From JACVRW01 sp963821275 (lineage in GTDB: Bacteria > Actinomycetota > Thermoleophilia > Solirubrobacterales > Thermoleophilaceae): a stretch of 64,000 nt of DNA. The position numbers and the translations under genes were made by a program. This document shows, piece by piece, positions 1-8,124 of this stretch. The stretch spans positions 496,001 through 560,000 of the forward strand of contig CAWGDF010000001.1 in assembly GCA_963821275.1 (NCBI GenBank), read 5' to 3'. The number at the start of each line of letters is the position of its first letter. The stretch's first letter is position 1. Under the pieces are notes generated by a model that was not told the DNA's origin, did not search any database, and was given only the letters and a program-made list of their open reading frames with translations.

Positions 1-449
1 AACTCTTGGCGGTACCTCATGCCCGGACGGGGCTTGGCGGGCATGATGATCCCGGCCCGGGCGCCGTCCACCCCCGCCTCGAACGATCCCTCGGTGGACA
101 CGACCCGGCCGTTCTCGTACTCCTTGGTGTCCTCACCGAGGTACCAGACGTTCCCTTTCCTGTCCTGGGCGTACCAGTCGTCGGTTATCTCCACCGGCTT
201 GCCCCGCTCGGTGACCACGTCGTGGACGATCCGGGCGGTGACCCCGTTGGCGATCCTCTCCGTCTTGCGCGTGACCGTGACCACGACCTTCTGTCGCGTT
301 CCCTCGGGGTCGGTCTCGCGATAGACCCAGCGCGCGCCGGGCTTCATCGGCCAGTAGGGGTTGTCGATCCGTGTGGTGAAGCTCCCCGGGTCGGGCGCCG
401 CCGTGACGCCGACCAGGAGGGCCAAGGCACCTGCGGTCATGATTCCCAT
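1..449 (-). CDS. secreted protein of unknown function, 3' end outside window
   Basis: The reading frame starts at ATG 449 (a second in-frame ATG lies at 440) and runs off the left edge without a stop, giving at least 149 residues. The N-terminus is short and hydrophobic (MGIMTAGALALLVGVTAAP), which fits a short signal peptide. The mature part has a pattern I recognise from secreted actinobacterial proteins of unknown function: NPYWPMKPGARWVY, then a stretch of alternating charged and beta-prone residues, then DDWYAQD and GNVWYLGEDTKEY. No catalytic motif is visible. It is convergent with nothing and shares its strand with the PPK2 gene 40 bp upstream, so it may be read from the same transcript. 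Function unknown. Confidence 0.7.
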   Translation of the reverse strand, partial: MGIMTAGALALLVGVTAAPDPGSFTTRIDNPYWPMKPGARWVYRETDPEGTRQKVVVTVTRKTERIANGVTARIVHDVVTERGKPVEITDDWYAQDRKGNVWYLGEDTKEYENGRVVSTEGSFEAGVDGARAGIIMPAKPRPGMRYRQE

Positions 450-489
450 GCCGGAAGGTCTACGGGCGGCGCCTGAGAGGCGCCTGAGG

Positions 490-1320
490 TCAGTACTTCT
501 CGAGAATGATCGTGTTCGCCTCGCGCGGCGGACGCTCGTAGTCCTTCCGCTTGGGACGCGCCTTCAGCTCGATGGGGCCAGGCAGCACGTCCTCGTACTC
601 CATGCTGTCCACGACGTGGGAGATGCAGTTCAGGCGGGCCCGCCGCTTCTCGTCGGCCTCCACCGTGTACCAGGGGGCCTCGGGCGTGTGGGTGTAGCGG
701 AACATCTCGTCCTTGGCCCGCGAGTACTCCTCCCACATGTCACGCGACTCGAGGTCCATCGGGCTGAGCTTCCAGCGGCGAGTGGGGTCGGACGAGCGCC
801 TCTGGAAGCGGCGCTCCTGCTCGCGGTCGCTGACCGAGAACCAGTACTTGCGCAGGAGCACTCCGTCGCGGACGAGCATGCGCTCGAACTCGGGGCAGGT
901 GCGCATGAACTCCCAGTACTCCTCGTCGCTGCAGAAGCCCATGACCCGCTCGACTCCGGCGCGGTTGTACCAGGAGCGGTCGAAGAGAACGATCTCGCCG
1001 GCCGCCGGCAGGTGCGACACGTAGCGCTGGAAGTACCACTGCGTCTTCTCGCGGTCGTTCGGCGTTCCGAGCGCGACGATCGTCGCTCCGCGCGGGTTCA
1101 AGGGCTCGATGATGCGCTTGATCGTCCCGCCCTTGCCGGCCGCGTCGCGGCCCTCGAAGAGCAGCACGACACGAAGGCCGGCGTGCTTGACCCAGTGCTG
1201 GAGCTTCACGAGCTCGAGCTGCAGCCGGACCAGCTCCTTCTCGTACTCCTTGCGCTTCATCTTCGACGGCGACGCGTCGCCGTCCTCGAGGTCGACGGGG
1301 CTCGCGGGCTGTTCGGTCAT
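490..1320 (-). CDS. ppk2: polyphosphate kinase 2 family protein
   Basis: A PPK2-family P-loop kinase of 276 residues, which transfers phosphate between polyphosphate and nucleotides in the cytoplasm. The Walker A loop GRDAAGKGG lies at residues 57-65 and the Walker B/lid motif DRSWYNRAGVE at about 114-124. A charged N-terminal helix (residues 20-45) precedes the kinase fold. The length and single domain match the one-domain PPK2 enzymes. The start ATG overlaps the stop of the 49-residue membrane protein upstream by ATGA. With ppk1, ppx, sixA and pstSCAB-phoU within 13 kb it is part of a phosphate/polyphosphate locus. Whether it favours ADP or AMP (class I, II or III) cannot be read from the sequence by eye. 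Confidence 0.93.
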   Translation of the reverse strand: MTEQPASPVDLEDGDASPSKMKRKEYEKELVRLQLELVKLQHWVKHAGLRVVLLFEGRDAAGKGGTIKRIIEPLNPRGATIVALGTPNDREKTQWYFQRYVSHLPAAGEIVLFDRSWYNRAGVERVMGFCSDEEYWEFMRTCPEFERMLVRDGVLLRKYWFSVSDREQERRFQRRSSDPTRRWKLSPMDLESRDMWEEYSRAKDEMFRYTHTPEAPWYTVEADEKRRARLNCISHVVDSMEYEDVLPGPIELKARPKRKDYERPPREANTIILEKY

Positions 1321-1466
1321 CGTGAGGCTCGTTCCCTCCGCTCGGTTGGAGTACTCCTCCTGCGGTCGCGCACCTGGGTGACGATCAGCCAGCCCAGGAA
1401 GCCCACGACCGGCACGAGGTACGCGAGCGTGGTCAGCCAGTGGCCCGCGTGCGCGATGAGCAGCAT
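1317..1466 (-). CDS. 49-residue single-span membrane protein coupled to ppk2
   Basis: A short gene of 49 codons starting at ATG 1466. The protein has a hydrophilic start (MLLIAHAGHW), one hydrophobic segment (about residues 11-30, LTTLAYLVPVVGFLGWLIVT) and a basic tail (QVRDRRRSTPTERRERASR), the layout of an inner-membrane single-span protein with a cytoplasmic basic C-terminus. Its TGA overlaps the ppk2 ATG by four bases (ATGA), which implies translational coupling. The segment is too short for most gene finders, but the coupling and the membrane topology argue that it is real. No family assigned. Confidence 0.6.
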   Translation of the reverse strand: MLLIAHAGHWLTTLAYLVPVVGFLGWLIVTQVRDRRRSTPTERRERASR

Positions 1467-1490
1467 GCCCCTATGTTCGCAAAGCCGGCC

Positions 1491-2862
1491 TCAAGCGTTT
1501 GCCTGGGACAGCAGCCACAGCGCCAGCGTGGTGAAGCCCACCATCACGAGGAGCATCCAGTACTGCGAGCGCATCGCCTCACGCGCGCGCTCGTACAGGG
1601 CCAGCGCGCGGTCGTGTGCGAGCGTCAGCCCGGTCACGTGGCCGCCCACCACGAACGCGACCTGCCAGTACCAGGTGGCGTTGGCGCCGATCACGCCGTA
1701 GTCGATCTGGCTGTCCGCGGTGCCGAACAGGTTGGCGCCGTCGCCCAGCGGGTCGGAGGCCAGGAAGGTGATCGCCTGACCCTGGAACAGCAGCAGGGTC
1801 ACGTAGTGGGCGGCCACGTACGCGAGCGCGATCGGTACGAGGGTGTGCACGAACGCGTTTGCGAGCCGGGCGCTGCTGAAGCCACCGCCCACGCTCCGCG
1901 CCCCCAGCACCCCCAGCCAGTAGAAGCCGTACACGAGCAGGATGGTCGCGACCAACCCGATCAGGAAGGTCGCCTCCAGAGCCCGCTGGGCCGACAGGCC
2001 GATGTCCTGGAAGGCCTGCGAGATGTCGGGCGCGATGCCGGTCCAGATCGGCGCCTCCGACGCGCCGTCGAAGGTGACCGAGCCGATCATCACGGCCAGC
2101 AGCATCACCGTGCCCGGGAGCGTGGGCAGGTTCGGAAGACCGGACAGCGGCCTGCGGTAGCCCACCACGTGGTCACGGGTCTCGATGGGCGAGAGGCGGG
2201 AGAAGAGGTTGAAGTAGACGGAGAAGGCTTCTCCGCGCTCGATCCAGGTCTCCACCCCGTAGAGGGCCATCGCGATGAAGGTGAGGGCCGAGTAGATCAG
2301 CGTGGCGATGGCCACGCTCTCGGGCTGATCGCCGTTGGCCGCCGCCAGCTCCAGCGCCGCGAAGGCGAAGATGCCCGCGACGGCGGGCCAGCGCCCGAGC
2401 CGCTCCGGGTAGGCCAGCGGCGCCGGCATCTCCCCGCGCGTCACCCCCTTCGCCGCCCACCCCACGGCCCGTCCGATGGCGCGCCAGGGGTTGAAGGCCT
2501 TGAACACGTCGCCCAGCAGCACGCTCACCGGCACCAGCGCCAGCCAGAAGATCACGTAGACGAAGGTGGGAGCGAAGTTGGCCGTCGGGCTCTGCGTGCC
2601 GCGCAGCCCGGTGTAGACGACGAACACGAGGAAGAAGGCGCCGATCGCGCCGCAGAGGATCTCCACCGGCCGGCCGGCCAGGCCGCGGCCGAAGGGCGCC
2701 GGGCAGCGGGCGCCAGTCCTCGCGCTGCAGGCGCGGCTCGGGCCAGAGGACGGCCAGCGCGACGAACGACACCACCAGCACCATCGCCGCCGCCCAGACG
2801 AACAGCCACTCGGGTATGGGCAGGTCCGCGCGGACGGCGAGGCCGTGCGCGAGGGGGATCAC
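1491..2862 (-). CDS. polytopic membrane protein, interrupted by an apparent one-base frameshift
   Basis: About 456 residues once one base is removed near 2694-2704. The upstream frame starts at GTG 2862 (overlapping the previous stop as GTGA) and reads a hydrophobic segment with LPIPEWLFVW and LQREDWRPLPG. The downstream frame continues with FGRGLAGRPVEI and then about ten membrane spans to the stop at 1491. The total length is 3n+1, as expected for one inserted base. It resembles a family often labelled fenitrothion hydrolase in actinobacterial genomes, but that name has no support here; it looks like a membrane transporter or electron-transfer partner. The translational coupling with the cupredoxin-like gene suggests the two proteins work together. 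Either an assembly error or a real pseudogene. Confidence 0.65.
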
Positions 2863-3339
2863 GAAGGCTGCACTACGAGGCGAGCCACCAGCGGGTCCTT
2901 GCCCGCATCCTCGGCCACGTGGCTCTCGATCTCGAAGATCCCCTCGATGTTCGCCTTGAACTTGAAGCGCCCGGGCTGTCCCGGGCCCAACCTGGCGTTC
3001 GATGTCGTAGCCGTGGAGGTGGATGTCGTCCGGGGCATCGGCGGTCACGACGATGCGGACCGTCTCTCCCTTGGTGGTGGCAATGCGCCGGACCCCGCCC
3101 ACCGGGGCGCCGCCGGCGATCCTGATGCGGGCGACCTTGGGCTTGGCCGGCGGTGCCGGCGCGGTTTCGGTCCCCGGCTCGCCGTTCTCCGCGGACTCCC
3201 GGGACTCCGTCTCCGCGGGGGTGGTCTGCGCGGCCTGCTCGCCGTCATCGTCTCCTCCGCCCGGCTGGGCCAGGACGAAGGCTACGACTGCGACGAGGAG
3301 AGCCACGACGACCAGCCCGATGCGCTGGTTTCTCGACAT
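2859..3339 (-). CDS. membrane-anchored cupredoxin-like protein, apparent one-base frameshift
   Basis: About 159 residues after removing one base in the C run at 2980-2982. It starts at ATG 3339 with a signal anchor (MSRNQRIGLVVVALLVAVVA), followed by an acidic/Thr/Glu-rich linker. The C-terminal domain has the beta-rich pattern of small cupredoxin-like domains: IRIVVTADAPDD, then IHLHGYDIERQVGPG. In the other frame it continues QPGRFKFKANIEGIFEIE and ends LVARLVVQPS. The HLHGYD segment is typical of this extracytoplasmic family and could bind a metal. Length 3n+1 supports a single inserted base. The stop overlaps the GTG of the membrane protein downstream, so the pair is one operon. Function inferred only at the level of fold. 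Confidence 0.6.
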
Positions 3340-3943
3340 CGTGTGGCCGAAGTATTGCAATGGCCCCGGGGTCGTCCGCAGTGCCGAAGCGGCGGGTTCG
3401 GCGGACGCGGGGGCGCGACGCCGTGGCCCAGGGACCGGGCGCGACGAGCTCCGCAGCTTGAGCTCTCCGAAGCCGAGGGCTTGGCGGTGTTGCCCCCGCC
3501 AGTCCACCGGAACTCGCCACGCCCGGGTGGGGCGCGGGGCGCGCTTGACGACTTGCCCCGGCCCCGCTCTCGCAGAATAGCGTTGGGCTGACGCAGCGGC
3601 GCGGTGAGCGAGCGTCCGGGCCGGCTAGGATCGCCCGCAGAGGGGAGTCGCCACTGGCCTGGTAGCGTGCGGCAGGCGGCGAGGTCCCGGGCCGATGTTG
3701 CGCAGGCTCCGGGAGCCGCCGAGGCGGCCTCGCTGACTGCCCGCCAAGCGCAGCAAACGCGAACGCGGCCCAGAGGGGCGCCGCTCCGCGGCTAGCCCGC
3801 TCCGAACCGCCACGCCCCTGGGCTGGCCGAGGGCCCTGCTCGAGTGGACGATGCGCTAGCGGCCACGCCTCGCCCGGCTGGTGGGGAGTTGGGCTCCGAA
3901 CCCGGTGGGGCCGACCCCTTACCCCGCCCATCTGCCGCCGCGG
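3340..3943. other. 604-bp intergenic stretch with no recognisable gene
   Basis: This lies between the divergently placed cupredoxin-like gene start at 3339 and the response regulator's 3' end. Open frames here are either antisense-like, arginine/proline-rich or lack any recognisable family pattern. I see many short GC-rich inverted repeats but no clear promoter, terminator with a T tract, or structured RNA. The promoter of the 3339 gene must lie in the first 100 bases, but I could not place its -35 and -10 boxes with confidence. Confidence 0.5.
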
Positions 3944-4759
3944 CTACAGAGCCCGGCTACCCGGCGAGCAGCGACGGGTCGTACGTGTCGTTGTCCCCAC
4001 CCGCGCGCGTGCCGGCAGGGCGGGCGGGGGCGGGGCAGCGGGCGCGGCCACGGAAACCTCCCCCGTGCGCTCCGGGTCGAACCGGTAGCCCACCCCGAAG
4101 TGGGTGTGGATGTAGGCCCAGCCCGGCGAGGAGTGCTCGAGCTTCTGGCGGACCTTGCGGATGAAGACGTCGACGGAGCGGTCGCCGTGGGCCATCGCGT
4201 AGCCCCAGACCGCCTGGTAGATCTCCTCGCGCTGGAGCACCTTGCCCTCGGCCTGGGCGAGCAGCTGCAGCACCTCGAACTCGCGCCGGGTGAGGTCGAC
4301 GCTGCGCGAGTGGACGAAGGCCTGGAACTGGTCGGCCCGGATCTCGAGGTCGCCCGCCTCCAGCGGCCCCCTGTCCGCGCCGGCGGAGGCTCGCTTTCGG
4401 CGCCGGACGACGGCCTCGACGCGGGCGAGGACCTCCTCGGGGTGGCAGGGCTTCGTGACCCAGTCGTCCGCGCCCATCCGCAGGCCGCGCACCCTCTGCG
4501 CGACCGTCGAGCGGCCCGTGCAGACGACGATGCCCAGGCCGGGCAGCGTCGCGGACACCCGCTCCAGGAACTCCCACGCTCCCTGGCCCAGCACCGCCAG
4601 ATCCACCACGAGGGCGTTCACCCGCATGGCGACGAACTCCTCCGTGCGCGGAGGAGCCTCGAGACACCGGTACTGCCAGCCGAGGTCGCCCGCCCGCTTG
4701 ACGAGCACACGGACGAACCCCGAGTCCGAGTCCAGGATGGCGAGCCGGAGTTCGGGCAT
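3944..4759 (-). CDS. OmpR/PhoB-type response regulator
   Basis: A two-domain response regulator of 271 residues if started at ATG 4759 (MPELRLAILDSDSG); an upstream in-frame ATG at 4825 would read through the PHO box and is unlikely. The receiver domain (about 3-120) has the phosphoacceptor Asp in ALVVDLAVLG, the switch Thr in VVCTGRS and the Lys in VTKP. The winged-helix domain (about 140-235) carries RREFEVLQLLA, the DRSVDVFIRKVRQKLE recognition helix and HFGVGYRF. No histidine kinase is adjacent. The PHO box and the nearby pst genes suggest a PhoP/PhoB-like role. The C-terminal tail (after GEVSVAAPAAPP) is odd. In another frame it would end GGDNDTYDPSLLAG at 3957, so a one-base error in the C-rich tract near 4010-4035 is possible. 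Confidence 0.88.
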   Translation of the reverse strand: MPELRLAILDSDSGFVRVLVKRAGDLGWQYRCLEAPPRTEEFVAMRVNALVVDLAVLGQGAWEFLERVSATLPGLGIVVCTGRSTVAQRVRGLRMGADDWVTKPCHPEEVLARVEAVVRRRKRASAGADRGPLEAGDLEIRADQFQAFVHSRSVDLTRREFEVLQLLAQAEGKVLQREEIYQAVWGYAMAHGDRSVDVFIRKVRQKLEHSSPGWAYIHTHFGVGYRFDPERTGEVSVAAPAAPPPPALPARARVGTTTRTTRRCSPGSRAL

Positions 4760-4799
4760 CGGGCGTGAGTCTACGTCAGTGCCCGGTCCAAACCCCTCG

Positions 4800-4843
4800 T
4801 TTACAGCATTTTCACAGCGGATCAACGCTCAGGTAACGGAGAA
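4800..4843 (+). promoter_or_regulatory. PHO-box-like operator, four tandem 11-bp units
   Basis: Four consecutive 11-mers read TTTTACAGCAT, TTTCACAGCGG, ATCAACGCTCA and GGTAACGGAGA. Each has AC(A/G) at positions 5-7, with the first two units strongly alike (TTTnACAGC). An 11-bp periodic direct repeat is the established form of PhoB/PhoP binding sites. The element sits between the response regulator on the minus strand (start 4759) and the receiver-less regulator on the plus strand (start 4874), so it could control either or both. The same architecture recurs upstream of pstS. Confidence 0.65.
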
Positions 4844-4873
4844 GCGTCCGGCCGATGGAATGGTCCGGACCCG

Positions 4874-5209
4874 ATGGAGGCCAGCCTCAATCCCGACCTC
4901 GTCCAAGCCGGAGAGCTCGAGATCCGGCCCTCCGAGTTCCAGGCCCTCGCGGGCGGAAGCCGCCTCCGTCTGACGATGCGGGAGCTCGAGCTGCTGACCG
5001 CGCTCGTCGAGCGCCGCGACCGTATCGTGAGCCGCGAGGAGCTCTACCGGGTGGTCTGGGGAGAGCACTACCGCAAGTCGGACCGCTCGGTGGACGTGTA
5101 CGTCGGCAAGCTGCGCCACAAGCTGGAGGAGGCGCTCCCCAACCGCCGTTTCATCCACACGCACTTTGGCTTCGGCTACCGCTTCTCGCCGGAGCGGCTC
5201 GACGCCTGA
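4874..5209 (+). CDS. stand-alone OmpR/PhoB-type winged-helix DNA-binding protein without receiver domain
   Basis: Only 111 residues, consisting of the C-terminal transcription-regulator domain alone: ELEIRPSEFQALAG beta strands, then LTMRELELLTALVERRD, REELYRVVWG, the recognition helix DRSVDVYVGKLRHKLEE and the wing HTHFGFGYRFSPE. It starts at ATG 4874; there is no receiver domain upstream, where the PHO box lies instead. The sequence is clearly paralogous to the effector domain of the neighbouring response regulator (shared DRSVDV and HTHFG.GYRF). It lies directly upstream of pstS. It may be a phosphorylation-independent activator or an anti-activator that competes for PHO boxes. That role is inference. 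Confidence 0.85.
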   Translation: MEASLNPDLVQAGELEIRPSEFQALAGGSRLRLTMRELELLTALVERRDRIVSREELYRVVWGEHYRKSDRSVDVYVGKLRHKLEEALPNRRFIHTHFGFGYRFSPERLDA

Positions 5210-5217
5210 GCCGGCGC

Positions 5218-5261
5218 TTTCACACCTTTTTCACAGTGCGGCGACAGGTCGATAACAGACT
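5218..5261 (+). promoter_or_regulatory. PHO box upstream of pstS, four tandem 11-bp units
   Basis: Four consecutive 11-mers: TTTCACACCTT, TTTCACAGTGC, GGCGACAGGTC and GATAACAGACT, each with ACA at positions 5-7. It ends 59 bp before the pstS ATG, a normal position for an activator site of this class. Direct repeats with 11-bp spacing are the known signature of PhoB/PhoP-type regulators, two of which are encoded immediately upstream. Confidence 0.75.
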
Positions 5262-5320
5262 GCCGTCCGAGCGCTGAGAGTGTGAGCCGCCGCTATGAAC
5301 GACACAAGGAGAAGAGCCAG

Positions 5321-6262
5321 ATGAGGAAGCTCCTCGCGCTCGCCGCCTGCGGCGTCCTCGCCCTGGGTGCGGCGGCCTGCGGCGACGACGACAGCAGCAG
5401 CGACAGCGGTGGCGGCGGGGGCGGCGACCTCTCCGGCACCATCCGCATCGACGGATCGAGCACGGTAGGCCCGTTCGCGCAGGCGGCCGCGGAGGAGTTC
5501 CAGGGCCAGAATCCGGAGGTCCGGGTGACCGTCGGCACCTCCGGTACCGGCGGCGGCTTCGAGAAGTTCTGCGCCGGCGAGACCGACATCTCCGACGCCT
5601 CGCGGCCGATCGAGGACGACGAGATCGCGATCTGCAAGAAGAACGGGATCTCCTACAAGGAGGTGCAGGTCGCCAACGACGGCATCTCGATCACCACGAA
5701 CCCGGAGCTCAAGGTCGACTGCATGACCGTCGAGCAGCTCAAGGAGCTCTGGAACGAGGGGTCGAAGGTCACCAAGCTGAGCCAGATCGATCCGAAGCTC
5801 CCGGACACGGAGCTGAGCCTGTTCGGCCCTGGAACCGACTCGGGGACATTCGACTTCTTCACCGAGGAGATCAACGGCGAGGAGGGCGTCTCGCGCAAGA
5901 ACTACCAGCCGTCCGAGGACGACAACGTGCTCGTGCAGGGCGTCGAGGGCTCGCCGGGAGGGCTCGGCTACTTCGGCTTCTCCTACTACGAGCAGAACAA
6001 GGACAAGCTGGGCCTCGTGGCGGTGGACGACGGCTCCGGCTGCGTCACGCCGAGCAGCGAGTCGATCCAGAGCGGCAAGTACAAGCCGCTGTCCCGGTCG
6101 CTGCTCATGTACCCCAGCGGCAAGGCCATGAAGAAGCCTGAGGTCAAGGCATTCATGGACTACGTGGTCGAGAACTACCAGTCCATCGCGGAGGCCTCGG
6201 CGATCGTGCCGATGAACCAGCAGCAGGCCGACAAGGCCACGTCGGCGCTCGGCGCGAGTTAG
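5321..6262 (+). CDS. pstS: phosphate ABC transporter substrate-binding lipoprotein PstS
   Basis: The periplasmic-side phosphate-binding protein of the high-affinity Pst system, 313 residues. The start is ATG 5321, preceded by AAGGAG; an upstream in-frame GTG (5282) would add a non-signal-like MSRRYERHKEK. Residues 1-20 form a lipoprotein signal (LGAAAC with Cys20), followed by a Ser/Gly/Asp-rich spacer. The mature domain has IRIDGSSTVGPFAQA and GTSGTGGGFEKF, which shape the phosphate site, and GPGTDSGTFDFF later. Its stop overlaps the pstC GTG by one base. Expression is likely under the PHO box at 5218-5261. Confidence 0.96.
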   Translation: MRKLLALAACGVLALGAAACGDDDSSSDSGGGGGGDLSGTIRIDGSSTVGPFAQAAAEEFQGQNPEVRVTVGTSGTGGGFEKFCAGETDISDASRPIEDDEIAICKKNGISYKEVQVANDGISITTNPELKVDCMTVEQLKELWNEGSKVTKLSQIDPKLPDTELSLFGPGTDSGTFDFFTEEINGEEGVSRKNYQPSEDDNVLVQGVEGSPGGLGYFGFSYYEQNKDKLGLVAVDDGSGCVTPSSESIQSGKYKPLSRSLLMYPSGKAMKKPEVKAFMDYVVENYQSIAEASAIVPMNQQQADKATSALGAS

Positions 6263-7206
6263 TGGACGCCGCCGCCGGAACCGAAGCGCGCGACCGCCCG
6301 GAGGTCACCCTCCGGGCGGCGCGTCCGCGGTACGGCGAGATCCTTATCAAGGGCCTGCTCGTCCTGGCGGCGTTCATCTCCGTCCTCACCACCACGGGGA
6401 TCGTTTTCTCGCTCGTCGAGGAGACGGTCACCTTCTTCCGCGAGGTCCCGGTCGCCGACTATCTGTTTGGCACCGAGTGGACGCCGCTCTTCAACCCCCC
6501 CAGCTTCGGCGTCCTGCCGCTCGTGTCCGGCACGCTCATCATCAGCGCGATCGGGATGCTCGTGGCCACCCCGCTCGGGCTCGGGGCCGCCATCTACCTG
6601 AGCGAGTACGCCCGCCCGAAGGTCCGAAAGACCGTCAAGCCGATCCTCGAGCTGCTGGCGGGCGTGCCCACGATCGTCTTCGGCTACTTCGCCCTTACAT
6701 TCTTCACCCCGGAGATCCTGCGCGCGATCTTCGGGAGCGAGGTCCAGATCTTCAACGGCCTGTCCGCCGGCATCATCATCGGGTTCCTCATCATTCCGAC
6801 TGTCGCCTCGATCTCCGAGGACGCGATGTCCGCGGTGCCCGCGTCGCTGCGCGAGGGGGCGTTCGGGCTCGGCGGCTCGAAACTCCAGGTGACGATGCGC
6901 GTTGTGTTCCCGGCAGCGCTGTCGGGGATCGTCGCCTCGCTCGTGCTGGGCCTGTCCCGAGCCGTGGGCGAGACGATGGTCGTGCTGCTCGCCGCCGGTC
7001 TGCAGCCCCAGTGGGGCGCGAACGTGTTCCAACCGATGGAGACCATGACCGCCTTTATCGGCACCACGGCGAAGGGCGATATCTCCACCGGCTCGATCAC
7101 CTACAAGACCATCTTCGCGGTGGGAATGACCCTGTTCGTGCTCACACTGATCATGAACCTGTTCTCGATTCGCTTCGTCCGCAAGTACCGGCAGGTGTAC
7201 GAGTGA
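6262..7206 (+). CDS. pstC: phosphate ABC transporter permease PstC
   Basis: An integral membrane permease of 314 residues, one half of the Pst channel. It starts at GTG 6262, sharing one base with the pstS stop. Six membrane segments are visible, beginning with ILIKGLLVLAAFISVLTTTG. The cytoplasmic EAA-type coupling loop is SLREGAFGLGGSKLQ followed by SGIVASLVLGLSRAVGETMVV, characteristic of PstC/PstA. Its TGA overlaps the pstA GTG (GTGA). Usual length for the family. Confidence 0.95.
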   Translation: MDAAAGTEARDRPEVTLRAARPRYGEILIKGLLVLAAFISVLTTTGIVFSLVEETVTFFREVPVADYLFGTEWTPLFNPPSFGVLPLVSGTLIISAIGMLVATPLGLGAAIYLSEYARPKVRKTVKPILELLAGVPTIVFGYFALTFFTPEILRAIFGSEVQIFNGLSAGIIIGFLIIPTVASISEDAMSAVPASLREGAFGLGGSKLQVTMRVVFPAALSGIVASLVLGLSRAVGETMVVLLAAGLQPQWGANVFQPMETMTAFIGTTAKGDISTGSITYKTIFAVGMTLFVLTLIMNLFSIRFVRKYRQVYE

Positions 7207-8114
7207 GCGCGCACGGCGAGGCAGTCGCCGCCCCGTCCGAGGCGATCGATCGCCCGGCCGCCTCGCGCCGGGCGAAGGACCTCGGCTTCCGCCTCGGCCT
7301 GCTCGGATGCCTCGGGATCGCGATCCTGTTGCTCGGAGTCCTCCTGGCGGACGTCGTAGCCGACGGCATCGGCCGGCTCAACCTCGATTTCATCACCAGC
7401 TTCGCCGCCACCGACGCGGAGGAGGCCGGGATCCAGGGAGCGCTCTGGGGCACGATCTGGCTGATGGTCGTGTGCACCCTGTTCATCGTTCCCGTGGGCG
7501 TGTCCACTGCCATCTATCTCGAGGAATACGCGGACAACACCAGGTGGTACAACCGCCTCATCGAGGTGAACATCCAGAACCTGGCCGCGGTTCCCTCGAT
7601 CGTCTACGGCATTCTCGGCCTGGCCTTCCTCGTGCGCGGGCCGCTCGGGCTGGGGCCCGTCGTCCTCGCCGGCGGGCTGACGCTGGGACTGCTCGTTCTC
7701 CCCGTGGTGATCATCGCGGGACGCGAGGCGATCCGGGCGGTGCCGCCGTCGATCCGCGAGGGCTCCATGGCGCTCGGCGCCACGCAGTGGCAGACGATCT
7801 GGCGTCAGGTCCTGCCGGCGTCCATCCCGGGCATCGCCACCGGCGTGATCCTCGCGCTGTCGCGCGCGATCGGTGAGACCGCGCCGCTGATCGTGATCGG
7901 GACGGCGACCTTCGTCGCCTTCAATCCGGACGGCCTCAACTCGCTGTTCACCGCGATGCCGATCCAGATCTACGACTGGATCTCGCGGCCCTCCACCGAC
8001 GTGAACGACTACGCGCCGCTGGCCGCGGCAGGGATACTCCTGCTGATGATCGTGCTCCTGGTCATGAACGCGATCGCGATCTGGCTACGCAATCGATACG
8101 AGCAGAAGTGGTAG
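7203..8114 (+). CDS. pstA: phosphate ABC transporter permease PstA
   Basis: The second permease subunit, 303 residues from GTG 7203, which overlaps the pstC stop by four bases. The N-terminus is short and hydrophilic, followed by LGLLGCLGIAILLLGVLLAD and five more membrane spans. The coupling loop SIREGSMALGATQWQT and the ALSRAIGETAPLIVIG segment are diagnostic. It pairs with PstC and PstB to form the ATP-driven phosphate importer. Only ten bases separate it from pstB. Confidence 0.95.
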   Translation: MSAHGEAVAAPSEAIDRPAASRRAKDLGFRLGLLGCLGIAILLLGVLLADVVADGIGRLNLDFITSFAATDAEEAGIQGALWGTIWLMVVCTLFIVPVGVSTAIYLEEYADNTRWYNRLIEVNIQNLAAVPSIVYGILGLAFLVRGPLGLGPVVLAGGLTLGLLVLPVVIIAGREAIRAVPPSIREGSMALGATQWQTIWRQVLPASIPGIATGVILALSRAIGETAPLIVIGTATFVAFNPDGLNSLFTAMPIQIYDWISRPSTDVNDYAPLAAAGILLLMIVLLVMNAIAIWLRNRYEQKW

Positions 8115-8124
8115 GTGATCTAGA

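Noticed and set aside
3245..3931. 228-residue minus-strand frame in the 3.3-3.9 kb gap
   Set aside because: Arg/Pro/Ala-rich, no conserved pattern and overlapping the cupredoxin-like gene; not supported as coding.
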